From contig NZ_CP114283.1 of assembly GCF_027107535.1 (NCBI RefSeq), positions 620,001-684,000 on the forward strand: a DNA stretch of 64,000 nt, written 5' to 3'. The notes below the pieces were generated by a model, which was given only the letters and a program-made list of their open reading frames with translations, ran no database searches and was not told where the DNA came from. Origin of the DNA: Streptomyces aurantiacus. GTDB taxonomy: Bacteria > Actinomycetota > Actinomycetes > Streptomycetales > Streptomycetaceae. Position 1 is the stretch's first letter. Each line of letters begins with the position of its first letter. A program made the translations under genes and the position numbers. Below are positions 10,374 through 18,300 of this stretch, one piece after another.

Positions 10374-10679
10374 ATGGCCGGCGGCAAAGACGCAGATATC
10401 ACATATGACGAGATGCACAAGGCGGCTACCAAGCTGACCGACGCCAAGGACAAGATCGACGAGAAGCTCGACTCCCTTGAGCGCTACATCCAGGGCCTCG
10501 TCAAGGACGGCTACACCACCCGCAAGGGCTCGCAGGCCTTCGAGGACTCCTTCACGGAGTTCAAGAAGGGCGCGAAGGACACGATCGACGGCCTGACGGG
10601 CATGTCCAAGTTCCTCACGAGCGCCGCGAAGGCGTACCAGGACCTGGACGACGAACTGGCCAAGGGTGTCAAGGGCTGA
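10374..10679 (+). CDS. WXG100-like small secreted protein (T7SS)
   Basis: A 101-aa, nearly all-helical protein with the two-helix hairpin pattern and length of ESAT-6/WXG100 proteins, which are T7SS substrates and usually dimerise. The turn reads DGYTTRKGSQAFEDSF, so a strict W-x-G tripeptide is missing. The C-terminus ends YQDLDDELAKGVKG, carrying a Y-x-x-x-[DE]-like export motif (YQDLDDE). The ribosome binding site GGAGG lies 7 nt before the ATG. It is transcribed away from the EssC-type ATPase gene, and a strong hairpin at 10741 separates it from the next cassette. High local G+C suggests it belongs to the core locus. Confidence 0.8.
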   Translation: MAGGKDADITYDEMHKAATKLTDAKDKIDEKLDSLERYIQGLVKDGYTTRKGSQAFEDSFTEFKKGAKDTIDGLTGMSKFLTSAAKAYQDLDDELAKGVKG

Positions 10680-10740
10680 GGTCCGACCTTGGGGGCGGGT
10701 TCAGCCGCTGTGGGATGGCTGGGGCTGTCTAGTGACGATA

Positions 10741-10787
10741 TGAACTGGTGCGGTGGAGCGTGGAATCAGCTCTGCCGCACCAGTTCA
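10741..10787 (+). terminator. Strong hairpin after the first WXG100-like gene
   Basis: A perfect 13-bp inverted repeat (TGAACTGGTGCGG at 10741-10753, CCGCACCAGTTCA at 10775-10787) with a 21-nt loop that can itself pair (GAGC/GCTC). It marks the boundary between the G+C-rich core gene and the lower-G+C cassette that follows. Confidence 0.7.
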
Positions 10788-10833
10788 CGTTGGGCTGATT
10801 TCTACGACGGTAGAAACATGTGGCGGGGTGGCT

Positions 10834-11151
10834 GTGGGCGAATATACGCGGATTGAAGATCTTGAGGTAATTCGCGGAATGGGCAGAGGACTCGGCAACA
10901 TCAAGAAGTCTTTCGACGGCCTTGAAGACCTCAAAGGCAAGTACGACGAAGACTTCGGAAACAGCGACCTCAAGGACAAATTCGAAGATTTCGTGGACAA
11001 CTGGAAGCTCAGTCGAAAAGAGCTGACAGAAGAAATCGATGCACTTTCCAAGATTGCTAAGGCTGCAGCTGGAGCGTACGAAGACATCGATCAGCAGTTG
11101 GCGGACGCGATTCGTGGCGCGCAGGCACCAAAGAAGGGCAACCGGGGGTAG
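10834..11151 (+). CDS. WXG100-like small protein, cassette A
   Basis: A 105-aa helical protein. The turn region reads DEDFGNSDLKDKFEDFVDNW; the F-x-x-N-W element is shared with the small proteins at 17620-17922 and 36532-36876. C-terminal YEDIDQQLADAI again fits a Y-x-x-x-[DE] export signal. The frame is open further upstream, but GTG 10834 (MGEYTRIEDL) is preferred because GCGGGG precedes it by 5 nt; GTG 10828 is the alternative. Codon use and G+C are clearly lower than in the flanking core genes. It lies 6 nt before the effector-like gene, so the two are probably co-transcribed and possibly co-exported. Confidence 0.75.
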   Translation: MGEYTRIEDLEVIRGMGRGLGNIKKSFDGLEDLKGKYDEDFGNSDLKDKFEDFVDNWKLSRKELTEEIDALSKIAKAAAGAYEDIDQQLADAIRGAQAPKKGNRG

Positions 11152-11157
11152 CGAGGA

Positions 11158-12522
11158 ATGAGTAGCCGACCGCGTGACTGGCATCCTTTGGCTGATGTCG
11201 ACCCTGTCCCCGGGGACCCGGATCAGCTCGTGGCGCTTGGCAGGAAGCTGCGGAAGACAGCGGACGAGCTGGGTCGGCAGATCAGAAATCTCAAAGCGAT
11301 CTCGAAAGTCGATTCCTGGGACTCCGATGCCGGGAAGGAATTTCGAAAGAAGGCCGAGGGAAGTCAAGGAAAACTTGAGGCCGCGTACAAGAGATATGAC
11401 GCGGCGGCCGACGCTATCGGTTCGGATATCCATGAGGTGAGCGGCAGCTATCAGGATCAGCTGCACGCACCGTCGACGAACTATGCATCCGACCTCCATC
11501 GTGCGCAGAACATTGCGGATTCGGCCCTGAAGGAAGCGCGAGAGGCGGACGAAAGGAAGAGTTCGACGCGGAAGAGCCTCGACAGTCTCTCAGGAAAAGA
11601 CGGCAAGGAGGAGAGGGAGAGACTAGAAGGGAAAATGGATGCGGCGTCCGGTGACATCGAAGCAGCCAGAGAGAAGATCGAGGCAGCCAAGCGCATTAGG
11701 GATGAGGCAGCCAAGAAGGCCCGTGAGGCCATTGATGACATAATTTCTCATGATTCGCTGAAAGATGGCTTTTGGGATAAGTTTCTCGACGATGTGAACA
11801 ACTGGACAGCGAAAATTGCCACAGTTTGCGGAATCGCGGCAATGCTCGTGGGGTGGATTCCGGTAATTGGTCAGGCTCTAGCCGGGTTGCTGGGGACGAT
11901 CGCCATGACGGCGAGTCTCATCGGTCTCGTCTGCACAGTGATTCAATTCGCCAGGGGTGATGCCGATTGGATGGATCTCGGCGTTGCCGCTCTGGGATTT
12001 CTTGCTGCTGGTGTAGGAAAGGCTTTCAGTAAATACGCCGGAAAATTTCTGGCCCGGACGCTGCCCCGACTTCAGAGAGCCGCCGGGAGGCCAGGAGCCC
12101 GTGCTGCGGGCACTATTGCCAAGCGGGACAGGCAGAAACTGAACAGGCTTGCTGCTCAGCAGTCCAAACTCACGGGTAGAGAGAAGCTCAGGGCATTTGG
12201 TGAGCCTTTCAAGGACCACCTTCTATCGCCGTCCGGAATCAAGAGTTCGTGGAGTAACCTAAAAACTATGGGAAGGCCTCAATCGTGGAGAGACATGAGG
12301 CAGACTTTTGGGGCGCAAGGAGGGTTCAAATCCTTCACGTTTCTGGATTCCGGAGTTGCGGCCGAGATTAATTCGGCAAAGATTGCATCTAAAGGGCTTC
12401 CAGAGATTTCTGCCATCAATAGGATCTCCGGTAAGGCGAATGTCATCTCCTTGACGGGATCCTTGATCACCGTGGGTGGCCTTGCGGCGGACCCGGTGAT
12501 CAACCCCCTGCTACCGGACTGA
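11158..12522 (+). CDS. T7SS effector-like protein with DWHxL/DPxPGD N-terminus, cassette A
   Basis: The 454-aa product has DWHPL at 7-11 and DPVPGD at 15-20. A long, mostly helical region follows (about 25-195, with a WDSDAGKEF turn near 54 and a charged coiled coil at about 120-195). Next come FWDKFLDDVNNW, two or three hydrophobic segments (about 219-288) with GDADWMDL between them, and a 160-aa C-terminus I cannot assign. The same N-terminal plan is found in the proteins at 16186-17529 and 24100-28674; in the latter it carries an Rhs toxin. A T7SS-exported effector is therefore likely, while the toxic activity is unknown. ATG follows GAGGA. Confidence 0.65.
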   Translation: MSSRPRDWHPLADVDPVPGDPDQLVALGRKLRKTADELGRQIRNLKAISKVDSWDSDAGKEFRKKAEGSQGKLEAAYKRYDAAADAIGSDIHEVSGSYQDQLHAPSTNYASDLHRAQNIADSALKEAREADERKSSTRKSLDSLSGKDGKEERERLEGKMDAASGDIEAAREKIEAAKRIRDEAAKKAREAIDDIISHDSLKDGFWDKFLDDVNNWTAKIATVCGIAAMLVGWIPVIGQALAGLLGTIAMTASLIGLVCTVIQFARGDADWMDLGVAALGFLAAGVGKAFSKYAGKFLARTLPRLQRAAGRPGARAAGTIAKRDRQKLNRLAAQQSKLTGREKLRAFGEPFKDHLLSPSGIKSSWSNLKTMGRPQSWRDMRQTFGAQGGFKSFTFLDSGVAAEINSAKIASKGLPEISAINRISGKANVISLTGSLITVGGLAADPVINPLLPD

Positions 12523-12529
12523 GAGATAC

Positions 12530-13156
12530 ATGACCAGCGGTGACGTTACGTACAGATACTCGCTCGACCTTGGTCCGGGGTGGGTGGACCTGACGCTGGC
12601 CGAGGGGTCGAAGGGTGCGGCGAGGGAATTGGCCGCGGCACGAGTTGCCCAGTTCAACCCGCTGCGTCTGGCTGTTGAGAGGGCATCGCTTGTCGACACC
12701 CTGACCCGCATGGCGCTGAAGGCGTACGAGAGTGGAGCAGTCGTAGCGGGGTCCTACTTTTCGGACTCGGGAATCAATATTGCAACCCTGGAGCTCGCCG
12801 TATTTGGCGATGAAGGGATCCGGCCTACGCCCGAAGACGTTCAGCCCATGATTCTCGAATGGGAGAACATGGAGGTGGTTGGCACGCCGGAGGTGAGATA
12901 CCTGGATCTGTCAGCGGGCCGTGCCGTCCGAGTGCAGGCAGCCATTAAGGAGAAGAAGCTCTTCGGGCGTGGACGCCTGGCCGAGTTCATCAGGTACGCG
13001 GTGTGCCCCGCGAACAATGACGACGTGGTGCTGGTGACAGTTCAGTGGAATGCTTTCCAGTATTCTGACGAGTTGACGCAAATGGTGGACGATATGATCG
13101 GTTCGCTGAGTGTTGAGTCGGTCGACCAGTCTGGCGAGGCAGATTCCCATGCCTGA
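12530..13156 (+). CDS. About 200-aa soluble protein, effector-linked family, cassette A (member 1)
   Basis: A 208-aa protein with no signal peptide or membrane segment. It opens with beta-strand-like YRYSLDLGPGWVDLTL, has a helical stretch with basic and acidic residues, then alternating strands ending VLVTVQWNAFQYSDELTQMVDDMIGSL. The layout (a GW motif early, a helix with GA, then VxLxFST-like and a last amphipathic helix) resembles the proteins at 13149, 15128 and 22196, so I group them as one family with a possible DcrB/PsbP-like fold. Placement directly behind an effector suggests a dedicated chaperone or immunity protein; I cannot tell which. It overlaps the next gene by 8 nt. Confidence 0.6.
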   Translation: MTSGDVTYRYSLDLGPGWVDLTLAEGSKGAARELAAARVAQFNPLRLAVERASLVDTLTRMALKAYESGAVVAGSYFSDSGINIATLELAVFGDEGIRPTPEDVQPMILEWENMEVVGTPEVRYLDLSAGRAVRVQAAIKEKKLFGRGRLAEFIRYAVCPANNDDVVLVTVQWNAFQYSDELTQMVDDMIGSLSVESVDQSGEADSHA

Positions 13157-13748
13157 CGTGAACGAATGGGAATCGCCCCCCAAGGATTATGGATTGATCG
13201 TCCCGGACGGTTGGTTTCAAATCCGACTGGAGCCCGGTCTTTGGGATCGAGGAATCATCGCTCTTGCTGAGCAGCAATTCCGTGGTGTGGACAACGCTCC
13301 ACACGTCAGGGAGCGAATGATGCGTGATCTGCAAAAGCAGGCGAAGATGGCATTCCGGCATGGGGGTATCGAACTTTACATGTCGACCCTGACGGTGGGA
13401 GATGTGCCTCTGGCTTCATCGCTTCTCGTGTCGATTTCGCCGCCTGATTCTTGGCCTCGCGGCGCCACAGTGCATCAGCTGGCAGCTCGCATTGCGGCAC
13501 CGAAGAAGGATGTATCACTGGTAAACCTCCCGGTGGCAGGAGAGGCGGCCCGGGAGAGATACCGGGAAGATCCAGATCCTGCGGCTCAGATGGGTAACAC
13601 CCTTCCCACCACGACGCTTACTTACTACGTTCCTGTCCCGGCGGCCGATAAATGGCTCATGCTGAGCTTTTCCACCCCGGTGGATCCGCTGGCGGACCAG
13701 ATGGTGGAGCTGTTCGACGCTGTTGCCGGCACATTGCATTGGAAGTGA
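13149..13748 (+). CDS. About 200-aa soluble protein, effector-linked family, cassette A (member 2)
   Basis: A 199-aa protein starting at ATG 13149 inside the end of the previous gene (8-nt overlap, ATGCCTGA), which implies translational coupling. It has the early motif VPDGWFQIRLEPG, a helical centre (ERMMRDLQKQAKMAFRHGG), and the family C-terminus: LTYYVPVPAADKWLMLSFST, then MVELFDAVAGTLHWK. The end matches FDAVMTTFRW of the 15128 product and FDAITSTFRF of the 22196 product. No export signal is visible, so it is probably cytoplasmic. Function is unknown; a role as chaperone or immunity factor for the cassette A effector is inferred from position. Confidence 0.65.
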   Translation: MPDVNEWESPPKDYGLIVPDGWFQIRLEPGLWDRGIIALAEQQFRGVDNAPHVRERMMRDLQKQAKMAFRHGGIELYMSTLTVGDVPLASSLLVSISPPDSWPRGATVHQLAARIAAPKKDVSLVNLPVAGEAARERYREDPDPAAQMGNTLPTTTLTYYVPVPAADKWLMLSFSTPVDPLADQMVELFDAVAGTLHWK

Positions 13749-13797
13749 TCGTCGATCAGTGTGCCGAGCGTGTGGCCGGCGCGGAATGGGAGAGCCC

Positions 13798-14367
13798 ATG
13801 TCTGTTGGATCAGCGGCCGGGGAACCCCGGCCGCGGAGTCCGCGGCGGTCGATGGCAGGAAACATCGCGTTCGGTGCGGGGCTGCTGCTCGTCCTGGCGA
13901 CCATGACGCTCGGTGCCTGTGCGGGCGTCGCCCTGACCATCGGCTTGGCCGACGACTCGTTCTTGTCGTCAGCGGTCCCCGACGACGGACGGAATGCGGT
14001 GGGCATCGGCGGTATCGGCATGGGCGGCCTGCTGGGTCTGATGCTGCCACTGATCCTCTTCGCGGCGGTCCGGGGGACCGAGGAGAAGTCCAGGCTCGGA
14101 CCGGGCGAAGCCCTGTTCAAGGCCCTCGGCATCGTCGTGTTCAGCGTCTACCTGGTCGTTGTCTCACTGCTCGCCGCCCAGCTCGGCTGGATCCTTCCCG
14201 AATGGCTGACCACCCTGTTGAGCTTCTTTGCCGTCGGCTTCAGCTGGGCTCCTGTGGCGCTGCTTCCCTGGGAACGGTTCGGACGCGGGGCCCTGCGGTC
14301 CTTCGGCGCCCAACGCGTCCAGACGCGCAGTGACTCCGACGGGATGCTCAACTCCCGTACGGAGTAG
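13798..14367 (+). CDS. Small integral membrane protein, cassette A
   Basis: A 189-aa protein with about four hydrophobic segments: IAFGAGLLLVLATMTLGACA, MGGLLGLMLPLILFAAV, a long stretch with SVYLVVVSLLAAQLGW, and LTTLLSFFAVGFSWAPVALL. I prefer ATG 13798 (after GGGAGAG) over upstream in-frame starts, which would add an unlikely arginine-rich leader. It closes cassette A; cassette B also contains a membrane gene next to its soluble pair. The G+C content is back to the host level here. I do not recognise the family. It may protect the membrane from the effector or anchor the soluble proteins, but this is a guess. Confidence 0.6.
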   Translation: MSVGSAAGEPRPRSPRRSMAGNIAFGAGLLLVLATMTLGACAGVALTIGLADDSFLSSAVPDDGRNAVGIGGIGMGGLLGLMLPLILFAAVRGTEEKSRLGPGEALFKALGIVVFSVYLVVVSLLAAQLGWILPEWLTTLLSFFAVGFSWAPVALLPWERFGRGALRSFGAQRVQTRSDSDGMLNSRTE

Positions 14368-14531
14368 AACGCGACGACGCCACTGAGGCACCGCGGCCCA
14401 CACTCGGCTGAGGCCGGCCGTGGCGGCGAGCTTGGTGCCGGCGGAGCAGAGGCGTCCGATGCCGAAGGCCGGGGGTTGACCGGGCTGTAGCCGACGTCGT
14501 CGTCCATCGCGGCCGCCACCGCACCGTGCTG

Positions 14532-15131
14532 TCAGGCGGGCGGTGAGCCTTCCGGGGTCTTCGTCAGCCACAGGCTGCGGGCGAAGACATCCGCCTCGTC
14601 GAGGTGGGCCGCCAGCCAACCGGGATCGTCGGCCACCGTACGTACCGACAGGTCGACCCCGAACTCCTCCGACCGCCATGCGAAGTTGAGCGACATCATC
14701 AGCGCGCCCTCGCGAGAACCCCAGTACCGCAGGGAGCGGAGCCCCTCGCCCAGCCGCTCGGTGGTGAACGTGTCCACCTCGGTCGGCCGCACCGGGCTGT
14801 CCCGGTCGGCCTGCACCGCCTCGCGGAGTTGCGTCGTGCGATCACCCTCAGCCGGCACCGACAGGGCGAAGAAGGCCAGCGGAATGCGGCGCGGGTCAGG
14901 GGCGTAGAGGAAGACCTGGTGCGCGGGGACCCGGCCGGGAATTCCTTCCGCCAGCATGTCCAGCCGCTTCGCCAGCGCGCGGATCTCACGCCGCTTGGGC
15001 CGCTTCTCGCGCAGCCGCCAGAGCATCTCCGCGTTCTTCTGCGCCCAGTCCTGACGTTCGTCGGTGCTGTCCCACCTCAGTGGCATGAGTAGCCACTCGG
15101 TGGGATCCGAATCGGTCTCAAGGAAGATCAC
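14532..15131 (-). CDS. About 200-aa soluble protein, effector-linked family, cassette B (member 1)
   Basis: A 199-aa protein last in the minus-strand cassette B operon. The GTG at 15131 overlaps the stop of the upstream gene (GTGA) and is preceded by GGAG, which decides the start although the frame is open further up. It has an early W-rich strand (PTEWLLMPLRW), a helical block (REIRALAKRLDMLAEGIPG), then strands VFLYAPDP, PLAFFALSVP and GALMMSLNFAW, and ends in an amphipathic helix. The strand order parallels the 12530 product of cassette A, although identity looks low. Function is unknown. The 14368-14531 gap is between convergent genes and holds nothing I recognise. Confidence 0.6.
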   Translation of the reverse strand: MIFLETDSDPTEWLLMPLRWDSTDERQDWAQKNAEMLWRLREKRPKRREIRALAKRLDMLAEGIPGRVPAHQVFLYAPDPRRIPLAFFALSVPAEGDRTTQLREAVQADRDSPVRPTEVDTFTTERLGEGLRSLRYWGSREGALMMSLNFAWRSEEFGVDLSVRTVADDPGWLAAHLDEADVFARSLWLTKTPEGSPPA

Positions 15132-15766
15132 GAATAGCTCCAGCGGAACGTGGTCATCACGGCATCGAAGAGTTCGACGAGGACTTCGGCGAACTCGCTG
15201 TGGGGGTCCCCGTCGGCAATGGTGCTGAAGCAGATCGTCACCCACTGGGCGACGGCGGATCCCGGGACCGGAAGCACGTAGTCGATGCGGCGTGAGGCGT
15301 ACTCCACCTCCCGTTCCGCGTCGGCGGCGACGGTCTTGTCCACCCGGACGCCGTGGGCCCCGTCGATCGTGACCGGCTCACTGCTCGCTCCGTCCGCAAG
15401 CAGCTGAGCCACGACCTCGCCGCTTCCGACTGCGACTCCGGGACCGGTGAGCGCTTCCGAGACAACGATGGAGGCGGCGACGAGAGTGCCGTGGATCCGT
15501 TCCACCGGAAGGTAGAGCGTGAGTCCGTCCGCCTTGCGCGCCTGCTGAACCGCCTTGTTGAGGCGCTTGATCAGCTCCAGACGCGCCTTGATGACGTCGT
15601 CCTTGGGGATGTCGTCGGACAGTTGCGCCACTCCGCGGTCGACTATGCGCTTCACGGCTTCGTCCGCGCCGTCCCGCAGCGGGATCATGTCCCAGCCCGG
15701 CGGCGGGACCAGACGGTAGCCGAGCGGCATCGTGGACGTGCGTACGTCGTCGGAGACCTCAGACAT
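15128..15766 (-). CDS. About 200-aa soluble protein, effector-linked family, cassette B (member 2)
   Basis: A 212-aa cytoplasmic-looking protein. It has the family features: YRLVPPPGWDMIPL near the start, a helical centre (ARLELIKRLNKAVQQARKA), VDYVLPVPGSAVAQWVTICF (shortened: YVLPVPGS...VTICFST), and the ending LVELFDAVMTTFRWSYS. Compare FDAVAGTLHW in the 13149 product and FDAITSTFRF in the 22196 product. The start ATG 15766 lies in an 8-nt ATGTCTGA overlap with the upstream membrane gene, the same arrangement as the 8-nt overlap in cassette A. A chaperone or immunity role for the cassette B effector is inferred from gene order only. Confidence 0.65.
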   Translation of the reverse strand: MSEVSDDVRTSTMPLGYRLVPPPGWDMIPLRDGADEAVKRIVDRGVAQLSDDIPKDDVIKARLELIKRLNKAVQQARKADGLTLYLPVERIHGTLVAASIVVSEALTGPGVAVGSGEVVAQLLADGASSEPVTIDGAHGVRVDKTVAADAEREVEYASRRIDYVLPVPGSAVAQWVTICFSTIADGDPHSEFAEVLVELFDAVMTTFRWSYS

Positions 15767-16151
15767 GTCGGAACTTCTCCACGACGGCGGAACCGGCCAC
15801 CAGCAGTGGGGTGACGAACGCACCGATGACGCCCGGCCAGAACCCTGTCACCAGTGCCGGCAGCAAGAGCGTGCAGGAGACGAGGAGGGCGTGGGTGAGG
15901 CCTTCCGGTCGCCGACTGTGCCAGGGGTGGCGCGTGAAGATCCAGAGGACCCCGAGGATGCCCGCGGAGACCACCGCCCGCTCCGTCCAGACCCAGACAG
16001 GGACGAACGAACGTGGGCTCACGGCGGCCAGCAGGAAGTACACGACGATGAACACGGCAGGAACGATGACGCACAGCCGCGCCGCTGCCACGACTCCGCC
16101 GCCGAGGCGGGTCACCACCGCGGAAGCGGCAGGTGGTTGGTTGGGAGGCAT
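15759..16151 (-). CDS. Small integral membrane protein, cassette B
   Basis: A 130-aa protein with a short charged N-terminus (MPPNQPPAASAVV) and about four hydrophobic stretches (LCVIVPAVFIVVYFLLAAV, AVVSAGILGVLWIF, LLVSCTLLLPALV, GVIGAFVTPLLVAG). ATG 16151 sits 34 nt after the effector stop and follows GAG-rich sequence; the longer open frame upstream runs antisense-like through the effector gene and is rejected. It overlaps the next gene by 8 nt. The family is not recognised. Its position mirrors the membrane gene of cassette A, though the order relative to the soluble pair differs. Confidence 0.6.
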   Translation of the reverse strand: MPPNQPPAASAVVTRLGGGVVAAARLCVIVPAVFIVVYFLLAAVSPRSFVPVWVWTERAVVSAGILGVLWIFTRHPWHSRRPEGLTHALLVSCTLLLPALVTGFWPGVIGAFVTPLLVAGSAVVEKFRHV

Positions 16152-16185
16152 CAGTTCTCGACCTTCGTCCGGGCGTCCTGTCGGT

Positions 16186-17529
16186 CTACCAGTGCGTGTC
16201 GACGGGCGGCAGCCATGTGTTCGCCTTCCAGTCGTTGTACGTCTCACTGAACGGCTTGTCCGCGGTGCCCCACGCGTCGTGCGCGGCAGCGATCGCGTCA
16301 CTCTGCCCGAGGCTCTTGTCGATGACGTCGGCGGTGGTTCCGACATACGCGCCGGCAAGGGACAGGCCGTACCCGGCGTTCGAACCGACCCGCGCGACGG
16401 TCGAGACCGCCTCGGGGAACGCCTCCCCGTTCTTTGCGATGTTGGCGTACAGACCGGCGGCCTCGTCGTCGCCCAGGTGGGCGGCCTTTGCGAGCTTGCT
16501 GAGTTCAGGGGAGTCCATGGACACCCGGCCCGCGTCGTCCAGGATCTTCTTGCGGATGAAGAGCCGCATCTCTTTGGCGAAGACCTTGGTCGCGTCGTCC
16601 GAGGTCGTGGCCGCGAGTCGGCCCAGGTCGTCCATGACGCGCGAGTGGGCACGAATGCCGTCCTTGAGCTTGCCGACACGGGACAGAGCAGCAGCGGCCT
16701 TGGTGGAGGTGTTGGCACCCTTCAGCAGGGCCACACCGAGCCGCCCCATACCCATGGTTACCAGGCCGATGGAGTCCATGGCGACGTCCATCCAGCTGGC
16801 GTCGCCAGAAGCCACGAGGAGCATTCTCGTACCCAGGACGAGAAGCCCGGCGACCACCAGGAAGACCGCGATGTTGAGGCCGGGGATGAACATGGCGATA
16901 ACGCCCACGATGGTCGCGATCCACCCCAGGACGTCAATGACGACCTTGATCCAGTCCGCGTTCTCGTGGACCCAGCCCTTGACGTTGTCCCACCAGCTGT
17001 CCTCGATGACGTCGTCGAGTTGGTCGCTGATCTTCTTTGCGTAGTGCCGGGCTCGTTCGTCGCGGTCTCCCGTGACGCGGTCGAGCTGGTCACGGAATTC
17101 CTGTATCGGATCTCCGTCGGAAGGGCTGGCCGCCTTGTCGTCCCCGGATTCCTTTTTGGCCTTCTCCGCGTCGACCTCGTCCTGCTTCTCCTTGGCCTTG
17201 CGCAGAAGGGCATCGGCTTCGCCCTGGTAGTGCTCCAGGTCATTGGCCCAGTTGCTCAGATGCCCGTGTACGCGCTCGTAGCGCCCGGCGACCTCGCGCA
17301 GATGCTTCTCCAGGACCTCGGACTCGTCCTTCAGCTTTCCGGCGTACTTGCCCTTGAGCTCGTCGTCGTCGCCGATTCCGCGCAGCATTCGGGACTGTTC
17401 ACGGAGTGACTCCGCGACACCCTTCATGTGCTTGACTTCGGCGCGGATCTCTTCGGCATCCCCGGGCACCGGATCGGAATCTGTGAGCGGATGCCAGTCG
17501 CGCGGCCTGGCTTTGGATGGTGCGGCCAC
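16186..17529 (-). CDS. T7SS effector-like protein with DWHxL/DPxPGD N-terminus, cassette B
   Basis: The 447-aa product begins with RPRDWHPLTDSDPVPGD (residues 8-24), nearly the same as the cassette A effector. A helical region follows (about 28-175), then WWDNVKGWVHENADW and two hydrophobic segments (about 193-240). Next is GDASWMDVAMDSIG, matching GDADWMDLGVAALG of cassette A. The last 180 residues are helical and unassigned (ends WLPPVDTHW). A GTG start with GGGGAG upstream is used. It lies 90 nt downstream of a WXG100-like gene. The shared N-terminus with different C-termini fits exported polymorphic effectors of the T7SS; the C-terminal activity is unknown. Confidence 0.65.
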   Translation of the reverse strand: MAAPSKARPRDWHPLTDSDPVPGDAEEIRAEVKHMKGVAESLREQSRMLRGIGDDDELKGKYAGKLKDESEVLEKHLREVAGRYERVHGHLSNWANDLEHYQGEADALLRKAKEKQDEVDAEKAKKESGDDKAASPSDGDPIQEFRDQLDRVTGDRDERARHYAKKISDQLDDVIEDSWWDNVKGWVHENADWIKVVIDVLGWIATIVGVIAMFIPGLNIAVFLVVAGLLVLGTRMLLVASGDASWMDVAMDSIGLVTMGMGRLGVALLKGANTSTKAAAALSRVGKLKDGIRAHSRVMDDLGRLAATTSDDATKVFAKEMRLFIRKKILDDAGRVSMDSPELSKLAKAAHLGDDEAAGLYANIAKNGEAFPEAVSTVARVGSNAGYGLSLAGAYVGTTADVIDKSLGQSDAIAAAHDAWGTADKPFSETYNDWKANTWLPPVDTHW

Positions 17530-17619
17530 TGGTTGCGTCTCCCCGTTGCTGAACTCGCCGACTCCGGTTCGCGGCTGACTGCGCCGGTGCCGGGCCCCGG
17601 GCGCACGATGGGCGAAAGT

Positions 17620-17922
17620 TTACTTCTTCTTGCCCTCTTGCAGGCCTTTGGCCAAATCCCCGTCCAGTCCGCCGAATCCTTCGATGGTTGATTTGACCAG
17701 TTTGCCCACCGTGTCGATGCTGTTGATCATTTTCGCCCGATAGTCGTCCCAGTTGTCCACGAATGTATCCATGGAGTCGGCTATCTCACCACTGCCCCAG
17801 TGGGAGCGCATGTCGTCGGCTCGGTTCCCGAGGTTGTTGAATTCCTTCTTGAGGTTCTTCAGCCGGGACTCGGACTCCGAGAGAAGCTCGATATTGACCC
17901 TGAGGTCCGCATCTTTTCCCAT
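17620..17922 (-). CDS. WXG100-like small protein, cassette B
   Basis: A 100-aa helical protein. Between the helices it reads SHWGSGEIADSMDTFVDNW, keeping the tryptophan of the WXG turn and the F-x-x-N-W element seen in the 10834 and 36532 products. The ATG at 17922 (MGKDADLRVN) is preferred over an in-frame TTG two codons upstream; AGG lies 6 nt before it. It is the first gene of the minus-strand cassette B operon and probably forms a secretion pair with the effector at 16186-17529. A lysine-rich C-terminus (EGKKK) ends the protein. Confidence 0.75.
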   Translation of the reverse strand: MGKDADLRVNIELLSESESRLKNLKKEFNNLGNRADDMRSHWGSGEIADSMDTFVDNWDDYRAKMINSIDTVGKLVKSTIEGFGGLDGDLAKGLQEGKKK

Positions 17923-18219
17923 GGGCAACCTATCCCCGTGACGTGAGTCGGTTCGGTCTCAACGGCTGACGGGAGCAAGGGGCTTGCTCTCCCTCTCCCA
18001 CTGCCGGGTGCCGTAGCCGACCGGGCCGAGGTCGCGGCCGGTGTGGCAGCAACGGGTCACGACGGTATCCGTGGAGTACGGGATCTCGCCAGTGCGGCCC
18101 CGGTGCCGAACGCGATGACCTCACCGATGAATGGCTTTCCAACTGCCCGGGTGAAGAGCGTGTGCGGGTTTGGTGGTCGAAGGCTCGCCGAATAAACAAA
18201 TGCCCTGTCCGTCCACGGG

Positions 18220-18237
18220 CTATGAGCAACCTCATAG
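18220..18237. repeat. Short palindrome in the gap 17923-18300
   Basis: A perfect 7-bp inverted repeat CTATGAG/CTCATAG with a 4-nt loop (CAAC). It lies 64 nt before the membrane gene at 18301 in a locally AT-richer stretch, so it could be an operator or a small hairpin. The rest of the 378-bp gap between divergent genes contains no convincing gene; it must hold the cassette B promoter. Confidence 0.4.
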
Positions 18238-18300
18238 TCGTTACTGTCACCTGGTGAGCGATCGTGCGCGCGGCGTCCGCAGAAGCAGGGGGAGGCACCA

